Source: Brucella daejeonensis
Lineage (GTDB): Bacteria; Pseudomonadota; Alphaproteobacteria; Rhizobiales; Rhizobiaceae
NCBI RefSeq assembly: GCF_014199265.1
Contig: NZ_JACIJG010000006.1
Span: forward strand, 240,766 to 304,765
Direction of reading: 5' to 3'
DNA: 64,000 nt
Program-made: the position numbers and the translations under genes
Notes under the pieces: model-generated
The model's input: the letters and a program-made list of their open reading frames with translations, nothing else
What the model was told of the DNA's origin: nothing
Databases searched by the model: none
Shown: positions 35,924-44,711 of the stretch, piece by piece
Position numbering within the stretch: the first letter of the stretch is position 1
Layout: every line of letters begins with the position of its first letter

Positions 35924-36592
35924 TCAGTCTCCCTGCGCGACGATATCCGCCACCGTGCGATTATAGTGCTCTTGGAGCAAACGGACACTCACATCGATTT
36001 TCCGGGCAAGGGCCGCTTCCATGATATGACTGTGCTCGGCCGACAGATCGCGCCCCGATGTCATTTTGCCCTCGCCGCGAAAACTTGGTAGGCGGTAGCG
36101 CTGGGTCTCCGCGTAAAGTTGCTCGAACAAGGCAAGCAGGCGCGGCGAGCCGCAAGCCGCCAAAAGCGCACGATGAAATTCATGGTGCCGCGTTTCGAAC
36201 TGCATCAAGGCATCGTCCGCATAGCCCCCCTCGGCCTCCTTCATACGGCGCGACTGGAGATCGAGCCCGTGAAACGCCGCGACCAGACCGGTTTCCCAGT
36301 CGTCTCCGCCCTTTTCTATCGAAAGGCGCAGCGCCTCGCTTTCGACGAGGATACGCACGCTCATCACATCCCGCATTCCTTCGGGAGATACGGGGGCGAC
36401 AGTGAAACCACGCGGCGGATCGTTGACGACAAGCCTTTCAGCATGAAGCCGGTTCAATGCTTCGCGCAAGGGAGAAAAACTCAAACCATATTGGGCTTTG
36501 AGAAATTCGAGCCGAAGTGCTTGCCCGGGGATCAACCGTCCATGCAATATATCGTTACGCAAATTGAGGTAGGCGGCTTCCGCTAGAGTCAT
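35924..36592 (-). CDS. GntR-family regulator with FCD domain
   Basis: The 222 residues comprise a winged helix (LRLEFLKAQYGLSFSPLREALNRLHAERLV, about residues 26-55) and an FCD domain (VRILVESEALRLSIE; ETRHHEFHRALLAAC; EHSHIMEAALARKID). It follows the flavin reductase gene by 26 bp in the same direction, so it may be the last gene of the gentisate/Liv/nitrilase operon and feed back on it. The effector is likely an organic acid. The two palindromes at 45880 and 45906 are candidate targets. Confidence 0.86.
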   Translation of the reverse strand: MTLAEAAYLNLRNDILHGRLIPGQALRLEFLKAQYGLSFSPLREALNRLHAERLVVNDPPRGFTVAPVSPEGMRDVMSVRILVESEALRLSIEKGGDDWETGLVAAFHGLDLQSRRMKEAEGGYADDALMQFETRHHEFHRALLAACGSPRLLALFEQLYAETQRYRLPSFRGEGKMTSGRDLSAEHSHIMEAALARKIDVSVRLLQEHYNRTVADIVAQGD

Positions 36593-36618
36593 TGCAACAC
36601 GGACCAGTCTTTATATTC

Positions 36619-37281
36619 TCATATTGTGCCGGCCGCCCGCCTGGGACGGCTCGTCCGGCTTTCATCATAATCCTTCCATACCGGTCTATCGATCTGGAAA
36701 TAATCCCCCGGACGCAAATATCCGCCGCTGCCATGCATACGGGCGACAAGCCCCAGACGCGGCGTGTCGATGTAACAACGCTCCGCATCCAGCACAAATT
36801 CGTCGCGAATATGCACCATGGTCACTTCCCCGATCACGATGGTCTGGAGCGGCCCGGTCACGAGCGAAGTCAGCATCCGGCATTCTATCGAAACCGGAGC
36901 CGATGCGATACGCGGCGGCGTCACGGTTTGCGATGCGATGATGTCGAGCCCGGCCAGTTCGATTTCGTCGATGGCGGCGGGCGCATCGATACAGGTCAGG
37001 TTCATGGCCTCGACATTGGCCTCATCCACAAGATTGATGACGAATTCCCCGGTCGCCAGAATATTCGCCGCCGTGTCCTTCAGCCTTCCATCCTGCGGCA
37101 TGAGACCGATGGCGACAGTCGGCGGCATATTGCCCATCATGTTGAAAAAGCTGAACGGTGCTGCATTGCGTACGCCATCGGCGGACAGGCTGGTGATCCA
37201 GGCAATCGGCCTTGGTACGATGGACGAGGCCAGTATCTTGTAGCGCTCCTGACCCGAAAGCCTGTTCATATCGAACTGCAT
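36619..37281 (-). CDS. Flavin reductase-like FMN-binding protein
   Basis: The 220 residues follow the flavin-reductase-like split-barrel pattern: LASSIVPRPIAWITSLSADGVRNAAPFSFFN near the N-terminus, PPTVAIGLMP and EFVINLVDEANVEAMN. These proteins bind FMN and either reduce it for partner monooxygenases or have unknown roles; the PRPIAW variant is the large DIM6/NTAB subgroup. It lies five bases after the nitrilase stop. No separate two-component monooxygenase is in the operon, so its partner is not evident. Confidence 0.83.
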   Translation of the reverse strand: MQFDMNRLSGQERYKILASSIVPRPIAWITSLSADGVRNAAPFSFFNMMGNMPPTVAIGLMPQDGRLKDTAANILATGEFVINLVDEANVEAMNLTCIDAPAAIDEIELAGLDIIASQTVTPPRIASAPVSIECRMLTSLVTGPLQTIVIGEVTMVHIRDEFVLDAERCYIDTPRLGLVARMHGSGGYLRPGDYFQIDRPVWKDYDESRTSRPRRAAGTI

Positions 37282-37286
37282 GGCGC

Positions 37287-38234
37287 TTACTCTTTTCCGG
37301 TGCCGGACAGACGGCTGACCGTATTCTTGGGCCGGTCATCGACAGTCAGTTGGAAAACGTCCGGGCGACCGTAATGGCCGCTCACATCGAAATCGAACTT
37401 GCCACGCATGATATCATCGGGATCGATCTCGGCATAAAGGATCGTCTCACCGCTGAAATCCGGCCCGGCTAGCACCTTGCCGAACGGGCTGATGATGGCG
37501 CTGCCACCGCGCATCATGACAGTCTCCGGCGCGTCGCCCAGCGACGACTCGTGATCAGCTGCATAGGCTGCGCGGGTGATGTACTGACATGCCGTCAGCA
37601 CGAAGCAGCGTCCTTCAAGCGCGATATGCTGCATGGATGGAACCCATGTGTCGCGGTCATCCGCCGTCGGCGCGCAATAAATGCCGATGCCTTGCGAATA
37701 CATATGCATGCGCAGCATCGGCATGTAGTTTTCCCAGCAGATGACGGCTCCGATCTTCCCGAGCGGCGTATCGAAAACCGGCATGGTCGAGCCGTCGCCA
37801 AAGCCCCAGATCAGGCGTTCACCGGCTGTCGGCATCAGCTTGCGGTGCTTGCCGATCAATCCCCGTTCGCCATCGAAAAACAGCGCTGTGCAATAAAGCG
37901 TTCCGCCATCGCGTTCGATACAGCCGATAACAATGAAGGCACCGGTTTCGGCGGTTGCTTCAGCGAGGATAGCCACTTCTTCCCCATCAAGATCGATTGC
38001 CGCATTATAATAGTTCAGATAGGCCTCGCGCCCTTCCGGCTTGCGCTGACCGATGGGGCAGCCAAACGACGCGCCCTTGGGATAACCGCCCAGAAATGCT
38101 TCCGGGAACACGATGAGCTTTGCGCCCTCGCCTGCCGCCTTGCGGATGGCGCCCGCGGCCTTGCGCGCAGATGCGAGCGAATCGTCTGGAATGGAGGCAA
38201 TTTGCGCAACGGCGGCTTTCCAGGATTTGCTCAT
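37287..38234 (-). CDS. Nitrilase (carbon-nitrogen hydrolase family)
   Basis: This 315-residue enzyme has the complete Glu-Lys-Cys triad: E45 in VFPEAFLGGYP, K132 in HRKLMPT and C166 in ICWENYMPM. The PKG.SFG segment and the HRKLMPT...ERLIWGFGDGS pattern are those of true nitrilases (nitrile to carboxylate plus ammonia) rather than amidases. It overlaps the upstream hydrolase gene by four bases. In an operon for aryl acids with a Liv-type importer it could convert an aryl or arylalkyl nitrile such as indole-3-acetonitrile into the acid. The substrate is inferred. Confidence 0.88.
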   Translation of the reverse strand: MSKSWKAAVAQIASIPDDSLASARKAAGAIRKAAGEGAKLIVFPEAFLGGYPKGASFGCPIGQRKPEGREAYLNYYNAAIDLDGEEVAILAEATAETGAFIVIGCIERDGGTLYCTALFFDGERGLIGKHRKLMPTAGERLIWGFGDGSTMPVFDTPLGKIGAVICWENYMPMLRMHMYSQGIGIYCAPTADDRDTWVPSMQHIALEGRCFVLTACQYITRAAYAADHESSLGDAPETVMMRGGSAIISPFGKVLAGPDFSGETILYAEIDPDDIMRGKFDFDVSGHYGRPDVFQLTVDDRPKNTVSRLSGTGKE

Positions 38235-39106
38235 GGGTGATTTCCTTGGGCGTAGGCTTCCACAATCGCGCGCACCAGTTTTCCGTCCGGTTCGCGCAGC
38301 GTCAGCGGCAGATTGAAGTGATGATGATCCGGCATTTCGACAACCGTGACGGCATGTCCCGCCTGTTGCCAGCTTTCCGCATAGGCTGCTGTCTGACGGC
38401 GGAACTCATCGGTTTCAAGCCCGCCAACCGAGGCGATCAGATGAGCCGATGAATGCTTCGGAATGAGAAATTGCGGGCTGTTGCGCACGACCATCGCATC
38501 GTCAAAATTCATCCAGCCATTGATATGGGTATGCAGTAGGGGCGCCAGATCGTGCAAACCGGAGAGGTCAAGCCCGACAGCTATAATATCTTGCGGCACG
38601 CCGAACTCGGCTTGCCAGTTATCGGACAGCAGCATGGCCGTCAAATGCCCGCCCGCCGAAGTGCCGCCAACGGCGAAGTGACCGTCGCCGATATTCAGAT
38701 CTTTGCGATTGCGATGCAGAGAGGCCACCGCCGCGCGGACTTGCCGAACGATCTCGTCCAGCGTGACGGCGGGTGCCAATGTATAATCGAGCACGGCCAC
38801 CGAAAATCCCTGCGCGTGCAGGCCCGGCACGACAAAGGCGTTGTCCGCCGCATTGCCGCCGCGCCAGTAACCGCCATGAATCCAGATAAAGAGCGGCGCG
38901 CCATCGCCTGCCGGATAAAAATCCAGCATCTCGCCGCTGGCCGGATCATAAACGATCCCGGCCCGGTGATCGAAATCCTTCGTCACGCGCCGGCTGACAT
39001 CGACCAGCTTCGCATATTCATCATCGAAGGAAGCGACGCTGGCGCGAGCATTATACTGAACATCCAGAGCCGCAGAATCGTAACCCTGATAGGTGAAATC
39101 GCCCAT
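38231..39106 (-). CDS. Alpha/beta hydrolase, arylformamidase-like
   Basis: The ATG at 39106 gives 291 residues; a TTG six bases earlier overlaps livF. The oxyanion motif HGGYW lies at residues 77-81 and the nucleophile S150 in GGTSAGG, with a C-terminal DHHHF for the catalytic His. HGGYW is the hallmark of the eukaryotic-type kynurenine formamidase group. Such enzymes remove the formyl group from N-formylkynurenine or N-formylanthranilate, making aryl amines. It lies between the Liv transporter genes and nitrilase in one operon. A general esterase role cannot be excluded. Confidence 0.78.
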   Translation of the reverse strand: MGDFTYQGYDSAALDVQYNARASVASFDDEYAKLVDVSRRVTKDFDHRAGIVYDPASGEMLDFYPAGDGAPLFIWIHGGYWRGGNAADNAFVVPGLHAQGFSVAVLDYTLAPAVTLDEIVRQVRAAVASLHRNRKDLNIGDGHFAVGGTSAGGHLTAMLLSDNWQAEFGVPQDIIAVGLDLSGLHDLAPLLHTHINGWMNFDDAMVVRNSPQFLIPKHSSAHLIASVGGLETDEFRRQTAAYAESWQQAGHAVTVVEMPDHHHFNLPLTLREPDGKLVRAIVEAYAQGNHP

Positions 39107-39108
39107 CG

Positions 39109-39795
39109 TCAAATCCCCAGATAGCGGTGTGAGAGGTCTTTGTCGGCGGCAAGAGCTGCGGGACTTCCCGTCCAGACCACGCGCCCCTTGTCGACAATAT
39201 TGTGCCGGTCAACCAGACTGGCCATTTCCGCCAGATTCTTGTCGATGACGAGAGTGGTCTGACCGATATTTTTCAGTTCGTGCAGACAGCGCCAGATTTC
39301 GGCGCGGATGATCGGCGCAAGCCCTTCCGTCGCTTCATCGAGAATGAGCAGTTGCGGATTGGTCAGAAGCGCCCGCCCGATGGCCAGCATTTGCTGTTCG
39401 CCGCCCGAAAGCGTGCGCGCAAACTGTCGTCTGCGCTCTTCGAGCCGTGGGAAAAGCTGCACTACCCGTTGCAGCGTCCATGGGCCGGGCCGGGCCGTTG
39501 CCACGAGGTTTTCCTCCACGCTCAGCGATGAAAACACCCGTCGCCCTTCCGGCACCAGCCCGATGCCCAGCCGCGCAATGGCGTTGGGCGGCATTCGATT
39601 GACCACAGTATCGCCAAACCGGACTGTCCCGCCCGTCGGCTTGATCATGCCCATGATGGATTTGACGGTCGTGGACTTGCCCATGCCGTTGCGGCCGATC
39701 AGCGAGACGATTTCGCCTGCTTTCGCCTCCAGCGACATGCCGAACAGAACGCGCGCCTGCCCATATCCGGCTTCAACCTTGTCAAGCGTCAGCAT
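39109..39795 (-). CDS. livF: Branched-chain-type ABC transporter ATP-binding protein
   Basis: This 228-residue single-domain ATPase has Walker A GRNGMGKSTTVKSI, signature LSGGEQQMLAIGRAL and Walker B LLILDEATEGLAP; the TEGLAP sequence is typical of LivF. It shares one base with the livG stop/start junction upstream and is followed by the arylformamidase-like gene with two bases between. Such HAAT-family transporters carry amino acids but also aromatic acids, which this operon suggests. Confidence 0.9.
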   Translation of the reverse strand: MLTLDKVEAGYGQARVLFGMSLEAKAGEIVSLIGRNGMGKSTTVKSIMGMIKPTGGTVRFGDTVVNRMPPNAIARLGIGLVPEGRRVFSSLSVEENLVATARPGPWTLQRVVQLFPRLEERRRQFARTLSGGEQQMLAIGRALLTNPQLLILDEATEGLAPIIRAEIWRCLHELKNIGQTTLVIDKNLAEMASLVDRHNIVDKGRVVWTGSPAALAADKDLSHRYLGI

Positions 39796-40553
39796 CAGGC
39801 TTCCTCCCCCAGATATGCGGCTCTCACTTCCGGGTGGGCGCGGATTTCGCTCGCGGTTCCGGTGAAGATGATCTTGCCATAGACGAGAACGCTGATCCGG
39901 TCGGCGAGCGCGAAAACCGCATCCATATCGTGCTCGATCAGCAGGATCGGATAATCCCGTTTCAGGCTTTGCAGAAGTGCGGTGAGCGAGGCGGATTCCT
40001 CCGGCCCCATACCGGCCATCGGCTCGTCGAGCAGGATGAGACGCGGATTGCGGGCGAGCGCGACCGCGATTTCAAGCTGCCGTCTCTGGCCATGCGCGAG
40101 GCTGGACACGATACGGCTTTCATGCTCGCCAAGCCCAACCCGCGCCAGCCATGTTCTGGCGATTTCCCGGTTCTGCACATTGCGGCGCGGATTGCGGAAA
40201 ATATCCGGCGAACCGCCATTGCGGGCCTCCAGCGACAGGAGCACATTTTCCATCGCCGTAAAATCGGGGCAAAGCTGCGTGAGTTGGAAAGACCGCCCCA
40301 TCCCCATGCGCGCACGCTGATAGGCGGGCAGACGCGTAATATCCTGCCCGTCGAACAGGATACGGCCCGTATCCGGGGCAATCTCGCCGCATATCTGGGC
40401 GATCAGTGTGGATTTTCCCGCACCATTCGGGCCGATCAGCGCATGCAGCTCGCCCTGACGCAGATCCAGATTGACGCCATTGGTGGCGACGAGCGCCCCG
40501 AATTTCTTGTGCAGGTCTTCGATGACCAGAACGCAATCGTGTTTTTCAGCCAT
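39795..40553 (-). CDS. livG: Branched-chain-type ABC transporter ATP-binding protein
   Basis: The 252 residues include Walker A GPNGAGKSTLIAQI, the LivG-specific segment GMGRSFQLTQLCPDFTAMENVLL, signature SLAHGQRRQLEIAVAL (LAHGQ instead of LSGGQ, as usual for LivG) and Walker B LILLDEPMAGMGPEE. It overlaps livM by eight bases and livF by one. It works with LivF as the ATPase pair of the importer. Confidence 0.9.
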   Translation of the reverse strand: MAEKHDCVLVIEDLHKKFGALVATNGVNLDLRQGELHALIGPNGAGKSTLIAQICGEIAPDTGRILFDGQDITRLPAYQRARMGMGRSFQLTQLCPDFTAMENVLLSLEARNGGSPDIFRNPRRNVQNREIARTWLARVGLGEHESRIVSSLAHGQRRQLEIAVALARNPRLILLDEPMAGMGPEESASLTALLQSLKRDYPILLIEHDMDAVFALADRISVLVYGKIIFTGTASEIRAHPEVRAAYLGEEA

Positions 40554-41514
40554 GACGGTTCCCCAACAGACGGCCCAACATGCCTTGTTGTCCGAACAGC
40601 GCGATCAGGGTCAGGATCGGCCCCATGATGATCATCCAGTGCTCGGTCCAGCCCGACAGAATCTGCTCAAGCACGATGAAGACCGCCGCACCGGCGATCG
40701 GCCCGACCAGCGTGCCAAGCCCGCCCAGAACCACGATGGCCATGAACTCGCCCGACTTCGACCAGGTCGCCATGTCCGGCGTGACGAACAGCGCATAATT
40801 GGCCCACAGGATTCCGGCCAGTCCCGCGCCAAACGCCGAGATGACAAAGGCCGTCAGCCGGAAATTCAAGGGTCTGACGCCCAGATTGACAGCGCGCCGC
40901 TCGCTCTGACGCAGGGCTTGGAGGATCAGGCCGAAACGCGAATTGACGATCATGGTGCAAAGCGCGGTCCATAAGACCAGAAGGACCAGACACAGATAAT
41001 AGAACACCGTTCCATTGCCGGTATCGATCAGTGGCAGGGTGTTGCGCGCATCGATCAGCAAGCCGTCGTCGCCACCATAGGTTTGCAGCGAAACCAGAAT
41101 GAAGAACACCATCTGCGCGAAGGCGAGCGTGATCATGATGAACTGGACGCCCGTGGTCTTGAGCGCCAGCCAGCCGACGGCAGCGGCCAGCACCACGCAG
41201 GCGGCAAGCGCAATCGGCCAGACAACGAGGGCGGCATTCGATCCGTCCCAGCCGAACAGGGGCTCGCCCATATTGGTATGATAGGCGACGATGCCGACCA
41301 TATAGCCGCCAAAGCCGAAGAACATGGCATGGCCGAAACTGACCAAGGCGCCATAGCCGATGATGAAATCGAGACTGACGGCGGCAATGCCATAGATCAC
41401 GACCCGCGTTGCAAGCCCCTCCAGTGCGTTGTTGCCCGTTGCCCCCGAAAGGAAGGGAACCAGCGCAAAGGCGATGAGACCGATAAGAATAATAGCTGTT
41501 TTGCTGGATCGCAT
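40546..41514 (-). CDS. livM: Branched-chain-type ABC transporter permease
   Basis: This 322-residue membrane protein has the LivM start pattern (AVSLDFIIGYGALVSFGHAMFFGFGGYMVGI) and the coupling segment FGLILQALRQSERRAVNLGVRPLNFRLTAFVISAFGAGLAG near residue 205. About nine membrane helices are visible. It lies three bases after livH and overlaps livG. It forms the membrane channel with LivH. Confidence 0.9.
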   Translation of the reverse strand: MRSSKTAIILIGLIAFALVPFLSGATGNNALEGLATRVVIYGIAAVSLDFIIGYGALVSFGHAMFFGFGGYMVGIVAYHTNMGEPLFGWDGSNAALVVWPIALAACVVLAAAVGWLALKTTGVQFIMITLAFAQMVFFILVSLQTYGGDDGLLIDARNTLPLIDTGNGTVFYYLCLVLLVLWTALCTMIVNSRFGLILQALRQSERRAVNLGVRPLNFRLTAFVISAFGAGLAGILWANYALFVTPDMATWSKSGEFMAIVVLGGLGTLVGPIAGAAVFIVLEQILSGWTEHWMIIMGPILTLIALFGQQGMLGRLLGNRHG

Positions 41515-41517
41515 CGA

Positions 41518-42432
41518 TCAGTTCCTCGCAGGCAACAGGCCCAGAGGGCGGAACAGCAGGACAATGGCCATCAGCACATAAATGCTGGCCGAGACGAGCC
41601 CGGCGCTCAGCGTGTCGGCTGTCGCGGGCGGCAGCAAAAGCTGCATGATCTGCGGAAGATAGGCGCGGCCCATGCTATCGACCATGCCGACCAGAAGCGC
41701 CCCCACCAGCGCACCATTGACCGATCCCACGCCACCAATGACGATGACGACGAATGTGGTGATCAGAACGCGCTCGCCCATGCCGATTTCAATGGCGAGC
41801 AGCGGCGCGGCCATCACGCCCGCCAGCCCGCATAAGGCACCGCCGAGCCCGAACAGGATCGTATAGAGACGGCGGACATTGACGCCCAGCGCATCGACCA
41901 TTTCGCGGTCGTCGGCACCGGCGCGGATCAGCATGCCGATGCGCGTCTTGTTCACCAGAAACCACAGGCCCACGGCCACCAGCGCGCCGACGACGATGAA
42001 GGCCAGACGCATGACCGGATATTCCAGCCCCGGAAGCACCGGCACGGCACCCTGCAAGGAGGGCGGGATGTCCACGAAAGGCGGCTGGCGTCCGAAAATC
42101 ATGCTGACCGCCTCATTCGTGAACAAAATGAGGCCGAGCGTCGCCAGAACCTGATAGAGATGGTCGCGCTTGTAGAGCCATTGAATGACCGAAAGTTCCA
42201 CCGCCATGGCATAAAGGCCCGCGCCGAGGATGGCCGCGCCCATGCCAAGCAGAAAGCTTCCCGTTCCAAGAATGGTGAAGGCGGCGCAATAAGCGCCCAC
42301 CATATAGAAAGCGCCATGGGTCAGATTGATCACGCCCATGATACCGAAGATCAGGGTCAATCCGGACGCCAACATGAAAAGCATGGCGCCGTATTGCAGG
42401 CCGTTCAGCGCCTGTTCGATGAATAACAGCAT
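41518..42432 (-). CDS. livH: Branched-chain-type ABC transporter permease
   Basis: This 304-residue permease has the family opening LNGLQYGAMLFMLASGLTLIFGIMGVINLTHGAFYMVGAY and the coupling segment GMLIRAGADDREMVDALGVNVRRLYTILFGLGGALCGLAG. About eight helices are visible. It follows the binding-protein gene after a 115-bp gap holding a stem-loop and precedes livM by three bases. Confidence 0.9.
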   Translation of the reverse strand: MLLFIEQALNGLQYGAMLFMLASGLTLIFGIMGVINLTHGAFYMVGAYCAAFTILGTGSFLLGMGAAILGAGLYAMAVELSVIQWLYKRDHLYQVLATLGLILFTNEAVSMIFGRQPPFVDIPPSLQGAVPVLPGLEYPVMRLAFIVVGALVAVGLWFLVNKTRIGMLIRAGADDREMVDALGVNVRRLYTILFGLGGALCGLAGVMAAPLLAIEIGMGERVLITTFVVIVIGGVGSVNGALVGALLVGMVDSMGRAYLPQIMQLLLPPATADTLSAGLVSASIYVLMAIVLLFRPLGLLPARN

Positions 42433-42500
42433 CCGCTTTCCTCATCATGAAAATTTGAGGCTCCGCGTCCGCACCGGAAAAGGCGAGGACACAGACGAAT

Positions 42501-42531
42501 GATCGGGAACGCTGCTACAGCGCTCCCGATC
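42501..42531 (-). other. Intercistronic stem-loop after the Liv-type binding gene
   Basis: GATCGGGA (42501-42508) pairs with TCCCGATC (42524-42531), with a further CGCT/AGCG pairing inside after one mismatch. It lies in the 115-bp gap between the binding-protein and livH genes. It lacks a T-run and probably tunes the amount of permease relative to binding protein. Confidence 0.6.
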
Positions 42532-42547
42532 CGTCATTGGGCAACCG

Positions 42548-43732
42548 TCACTTCATCGTGCATTTCGATGCATAGGCATCGGTATAGTCGGTCGCGACCT
42601 TCTTCACGATGTTCTGGACGATCTTGCCGTCTGCATCTTTTTCAAACTTTGTCAGATAATAATCCTGAACCGGATGCTGGTTCTGACCCATCTTGAAAGC
42701 GCCGCGGATCGCGGTGAAGTCGGCCTTGCGAAGCGCATTGCGGAAATCGTCCTGCTTGCTCAGATCGCCATTGACCGCCTTCAGGCCCGTACCGATCAGA
42801 TGCGCCGTGTCGTAGGCCTGCGCGGCATACATCGTCGGGTCGCGGCCATAATCCTTGCGGAAGGCGGCAACGAACGCCTTGGATGCCGGATTGTCCGTTT
42901 CCGTGGTCCACAGGGCGGACGCATAAACACCGTCGGCAGCATTGCCCGTCGCCGAGATCATGCGTGCATCCATGGAGAAGCTCGGAATGATCATCGGGAT
43001 GGAACCCGCCATGCCGGAATTGGCATATTGCTTGGCAAAATTGATGCCCGCGCCACCAGGATGGAACTGATAGATGGCGTCGGGTGCCATGGATTTGATG
43101 CGCGCCAGCTCAACGGAAAAATCCGTCTGGTCGAGCTTGGTGTAGATTTCACCGGCGACTTCGCCCTTATAGGTCCGCTTGAAACCTTCAAGCGCATCGC
43201 GCCCGGCCTGATAGTTCGGCGCGAGGATGACTACTTTCTTGAAGCCAAGCTCGTTGGCCGAAAGGCCTGCCGCCTCATGGAATGCATCGTTCTGATAGGA
43301 GGCAACGAAATAGTTCGGATTGCATTTTTCGCCCGCAAAGGTCGATGGTCCCGCATTGTTGCTGACATAGAAGGCGTTCCCATTCATGACGCTTGGCAGT
43401 GCCGCCGCCAGAACGTTGGAGAAAATGATGCCCGTATAAAGCTCGATGCCTTCGCCAAGCATCTTGTCTGCAACCTGTTTGCCATTGACCGGCTTCAGCG
43501 CATCGTCCTCGACCTTCAGCGTCACCGGTACGCCGCCAAGCTTGCCGCCATCTTCCTTGATCGCCAGATTGAAGGCGTCGCGGATGTCCTCGCCGATATA
43601 ACCGGCGGGCGTCGAAAGCGTGGTGATCAGACCTATGGTCACCGGTTCCTGCGCCATGGCTGGAAAGGTGACCAGAGCGGTGCCCGCTGCAAGCACGCCC
43701 AAAACGATGCGCCGTGTCAATTTCTGCGACAT
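42548..43732 (-). CDS. Liv-type ABC transporter substrate-binding protein
   Basis: The 394-residue protein starts with a twin-Arg-poor Sec-type signal (RRIVLGVLAAGTALVTFPAMA-QEP). The mature part is a type I periplasmic-binding fold (VTIGLITTLSTPAGYIGEDIRDAFNLAIKEDGGKLGG) with the segments AFYVSNNAGPSTFAGEKCNPNYFVASYQND and FHPGGAGINFAKQYANSG. Members of this subgroup often bind aromatic acids rather than leucine. Together with gentisate dioxygenase in the same operon this suggests that the cargo is an aryl carboxylate. Confidence 0.88.
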   Translation of the reverse strand: MSQKLTRRIVLGVLAAGTALVTFPAMAQEPVTIGLITTLSTPAGYIGEDIRDAFNLAIKEDGGKLGGVPVTLKVEDDALKPVNGKQVADKMLGEGIELYTGIIFSNVLAAALPSVMNGNAFYVSNNAGPSTFAGEKCNPNYFVASYQNDAFHEAAGLSANELGFKKVVILAPNYQAGRDALEGFKRTYKGEVAGEIYTKLDQTDFSVELARIKSMAPDAIYQFHPGGAGINFAKQYANSGMAGSIPMIIPSFSMDARMISATGNAADGVYASALWTTETDNPASKAFVAAFRKDYGRDPTMYAAQAYDTAHLIGTGLKAVNGDLSKQDDFRNALRKADFTAIRGAFKMGQNQHPVQDYYLTKFEKDADGKIVQNIVKKVATDYTDAYASKCTMK

Positions 43733-43752
43733 TATGAATTCCCCTTTGATTT

Positions 43753-43779
43753 GAGCCGGAATTGGTCCGGCTCTTTTTT
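43753..43779 (+). terminator. Terminator-like hairpin, plus-strand polarity
   Basis: GAGCCGGA (43753-43760) and TCCGGCTC (43766-43773) form an 8-bp stem followed by six T on the plus strand. The flanking genes all run on the minus strand, so it would stop antisense transcription or act as a plain hairpin between the fumarylacetoacetase-family gene and the binding-protein gene. Confidence 0.55.
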
Positions 43780-43788
43780 ATGGCTATT

Positions 43789-44700
43789 TTAGACGGCAAC
43801 CACCGGATGCCGGATTGTTCCAATACCTTTCACTGTGGCTTCCACAACATCTCCCGGCCACATCCATTCCTGCGGCGTGCGTCCTGCGCCCACCCCTTCC
43901 GGCGTGCCCGTGGCGATGATGTCTCCCGGCTCCAGTGTAATGCCTGAACTGATATCCGCAATCAGGGTTGCGACATCAAAAAGCATGAAACGGGTGTTCG
44001 AGCGCTGCTTTTCAACACCATTGACCGTCAGCCACAGGTCGAGATCGTGCGGATCGCCGATTTCGTCAGCGGTGACGATGCACGGACCAAAAGGTGCATA
44101 GGTGTCCTGCCCCTTGGAGAAAATCCACTGTCCGGCGCGCCGGTTGTCGCGCGCGCTGACATCGATCATCACGCTATAGCCGAATACATGGCCAAGCGCG
44201 TCTTCCCTGGTGACGCGTCTCGCGACCGTTCCGATAATCGCGGCCAGTTCCACTTCCCAGTCAAGCTGCTGTGTGATGCGGGCATTGTGTTCAATCGCAT
44301 CGCCCGGCCCGATCACCGTCGTCGGTGGCTTGGAAAAAATGACCGGCTGCTTCGGCAAATCCTTGGATGTGTCGAGCGATTTCGCGGATTCGGCCACATG
44401 CTCCACATAATTGAGCCCAATGCCGAAGATGTTCTTGCGCGGGCGCGGGATCGGCGCCAGCAATTTCACATTGACCAGCGGAAAAGCGGTTCCAGCGGCA
44501 AAACTGCCCCCGCAATCATCCAGACAGTCGCGCAGACGATCGACACCGACACGACCGAGATCGATCAGATCCAGCATCGTTTCGGGCAGATCCACCCCAA
44601 CGGATTCTCCCAGCCATGCGACGTCCACAACGAGATCATCCTGAATGACGCCAAGCCGCGCCGCGGCTTCGACACCGCTCCGGTAGGTTACAAGACGCAT
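43789..44700 (-). CDS. Fumarylacetoacetate hydrolase family protein, probable fumaryl- or maleylpyruvate hydrolase
   Basis: The 303 residues have the FAH core: IFGIGLNYVEHVAES, KPPTTVIGPGDAIE, the metal-binding WEVELAAIIG, GYSVMIDVSARD, and the C-terminal ISSGITLEPGDIIATGTPEGVGAG. It lies twelve bases after gentisate 1,2-dioxygenase and most likely splits the ring-opened product to pyruvate plus fumarate or maleate. No maleylpyruvate isomerase gene is in the operon, so direct hydrolysis of maleylpyruvate is possible. Confidence 0.88.
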   Translation of the reverse strand: MRLVTYRSGVEAAARLGVIQDDLVVDVAWLGESVGVDLPETMLDLIDLGRVGVDRLRDCLDDCGGSFAAGTAFPLVNVKLLAPIPRPRKNIFGIGLNYVEHVAESAKSLDTSKDLPKQPVIFSKPPTTVIGPGDAIEHNARITQQLDWEVELAAIIGTVARRVTREDALGHVFGYSVMIDVSARDNRRAGQWIFSKGQDTYAPFGPCIVTADEIGDPHDLDLWLTVNGVEKQRSNTRFMLFDVATLIADISSGITLEPGDIIATGTPEGVGAGRTPQEWMWPGDVVEATVKGIGTIRHPVVAV

Positions 44701-44711
44701 GATATACCTTT

